Positions 5,706 to 5,942 of a stretch of 5,942 nt of DNA are shown piece by piece. The stretch comes from Elusimicrobia bacterium RIFOXYB2_FULL_49_7. Its GTDB lineage: Bacteria; Fibrobacterota; OXYB2-FULL-49-7. The notes below the pieces were generated by a model. The model did no database searches. It had not been told where the DNA came from and worked only from the letters and a program-made list of their open reading frames with translations. Numbering within the stretch: the stretch's first letter is position 1; every line of letters starts with the position of its first letter. The stretch spans positions 42,120 through 48,061 of the forward strand of contig MGVN01000023.1 of NCBI GenBank assembly GCA_001800515.1. Reading direction: 5' to 3'. The position numbers were made by a program, and so were the translations under genes.

Positions 5706-5942
5706 ATGAAACTCATTAAAAAAGCAGATCCCCGAAACGTTGACAGCATCACGCTGGGGAAAGATCCCTATGTCGATTATCTGTACGGGTGCTTTCGGCT
5801 GAACAACCCCAAGGGGCAACTGTTCCAGACAGAGCGCGAGGTGGAAATTGTTTTCAAGAGCAATAAAAAAATCAAGGTCACGGTGCCGGAAAAGATGCGT
5901 GTGGACATTCCGGACAAGGGCAAGGTGGTGAACAGCGATATG
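5706..5942 (+). CDS. N-terminus of an unrecognised protein, truncated by the window end
   Basis: The first 79 codons are visible and the frame runs open to the last base. The ATG is supported by AAAGAGGAG ending five bases upstream. The protein starts MKLIKKADPRNVDSITLG and continues with a charged, strand-like region (REVEIVFKSNKKIKVTVPEK, residues 45-64) with alternating hydrophobic and polar residues, suggesting a beta-sandwich at the N-terminus. There is no signal peptide or membrane segment, so a cytoplasmic product is expected. It follows the oxidoreductase by 55 bases and probably belongs to the same operon, perhaps as another sugar-processing enzyme. I do not recognise the family, and the visible part is too short to assign one. 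Confidence 0.8.
   Translation, partial: MKLIKKADPRNVDSITLGKDPYVDYLYGCFRLNNPKGQLFQTEREVEIVFKSNKKIKVTVPEKMRVDIPDKGKVVNSDM

Noticed and set aside
4715..5752. 345-codon minus-strand frame opposite the oxidoreductase
   Set aside because: It mirrors a well-supported Gfo/Idh/MocA gene, and its translation resembles no protein family.

Overview
This 5.9 kb window comes from a bacterial chromosome with GC-rich genes and AT-richer gaps. All credible genes lie on the + strand and form two transcription units. The GntR-type regulator with a sugar-binding-like C-terminal domain, the Gfo/Idh/MocA oxidoreductase and the overall style suggest a carbohydrate-degrading bacterium, possibly of the Lentisphaerota/Verrucomicrobiota group. 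That taxonomic guess is inference from style only, since no marker gene is present.

Unit 1 (about 59-3118) starts with a leader carrying a short palindrome and a cluster of TATCAGT repeats. A divergent NRAMP-fold membrane transporter follows, and a YtcJ-type amidohydrolase is coupled to it through an ATGA overlap. The transporter lacks the classical metal-binding motifs of its family. It may therefore import an organic compound that the amidohydrolase cleaves, rather than metal ions. Just after the amidohydrolase, a second ATGA overlap opens a short frame that looks like a frameshifted or decayed third cistron.

A non-coding gap of roughly 310-370 bp follows, ending in a very good sigma70-type promoter (TTGACA, 17 bp, TATATT). 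Three perfect tandem copies of CCGTTCGA sit at the expected transcription start and are a candidate operator.

Unit 2 (3430 to beyond the window end) encodes a GntR/LacI-like hybrid repressor, then an overlapping Gfo/Idh/MocA-family NAD(P)-dependent oxidoreductase. After a 55-bp gap with a perfect hairpin comes the start of a gene I do not recognise, cut by the window edge. The likely logic is a sugar-responsive regulator controlling its own operon of sugar or polyol catabolic genes. No RNA genes, CRISPR arrays, insertion sequences or defence genes were seen, and the window looks like ordinary metabolic territory with a few unusual details.
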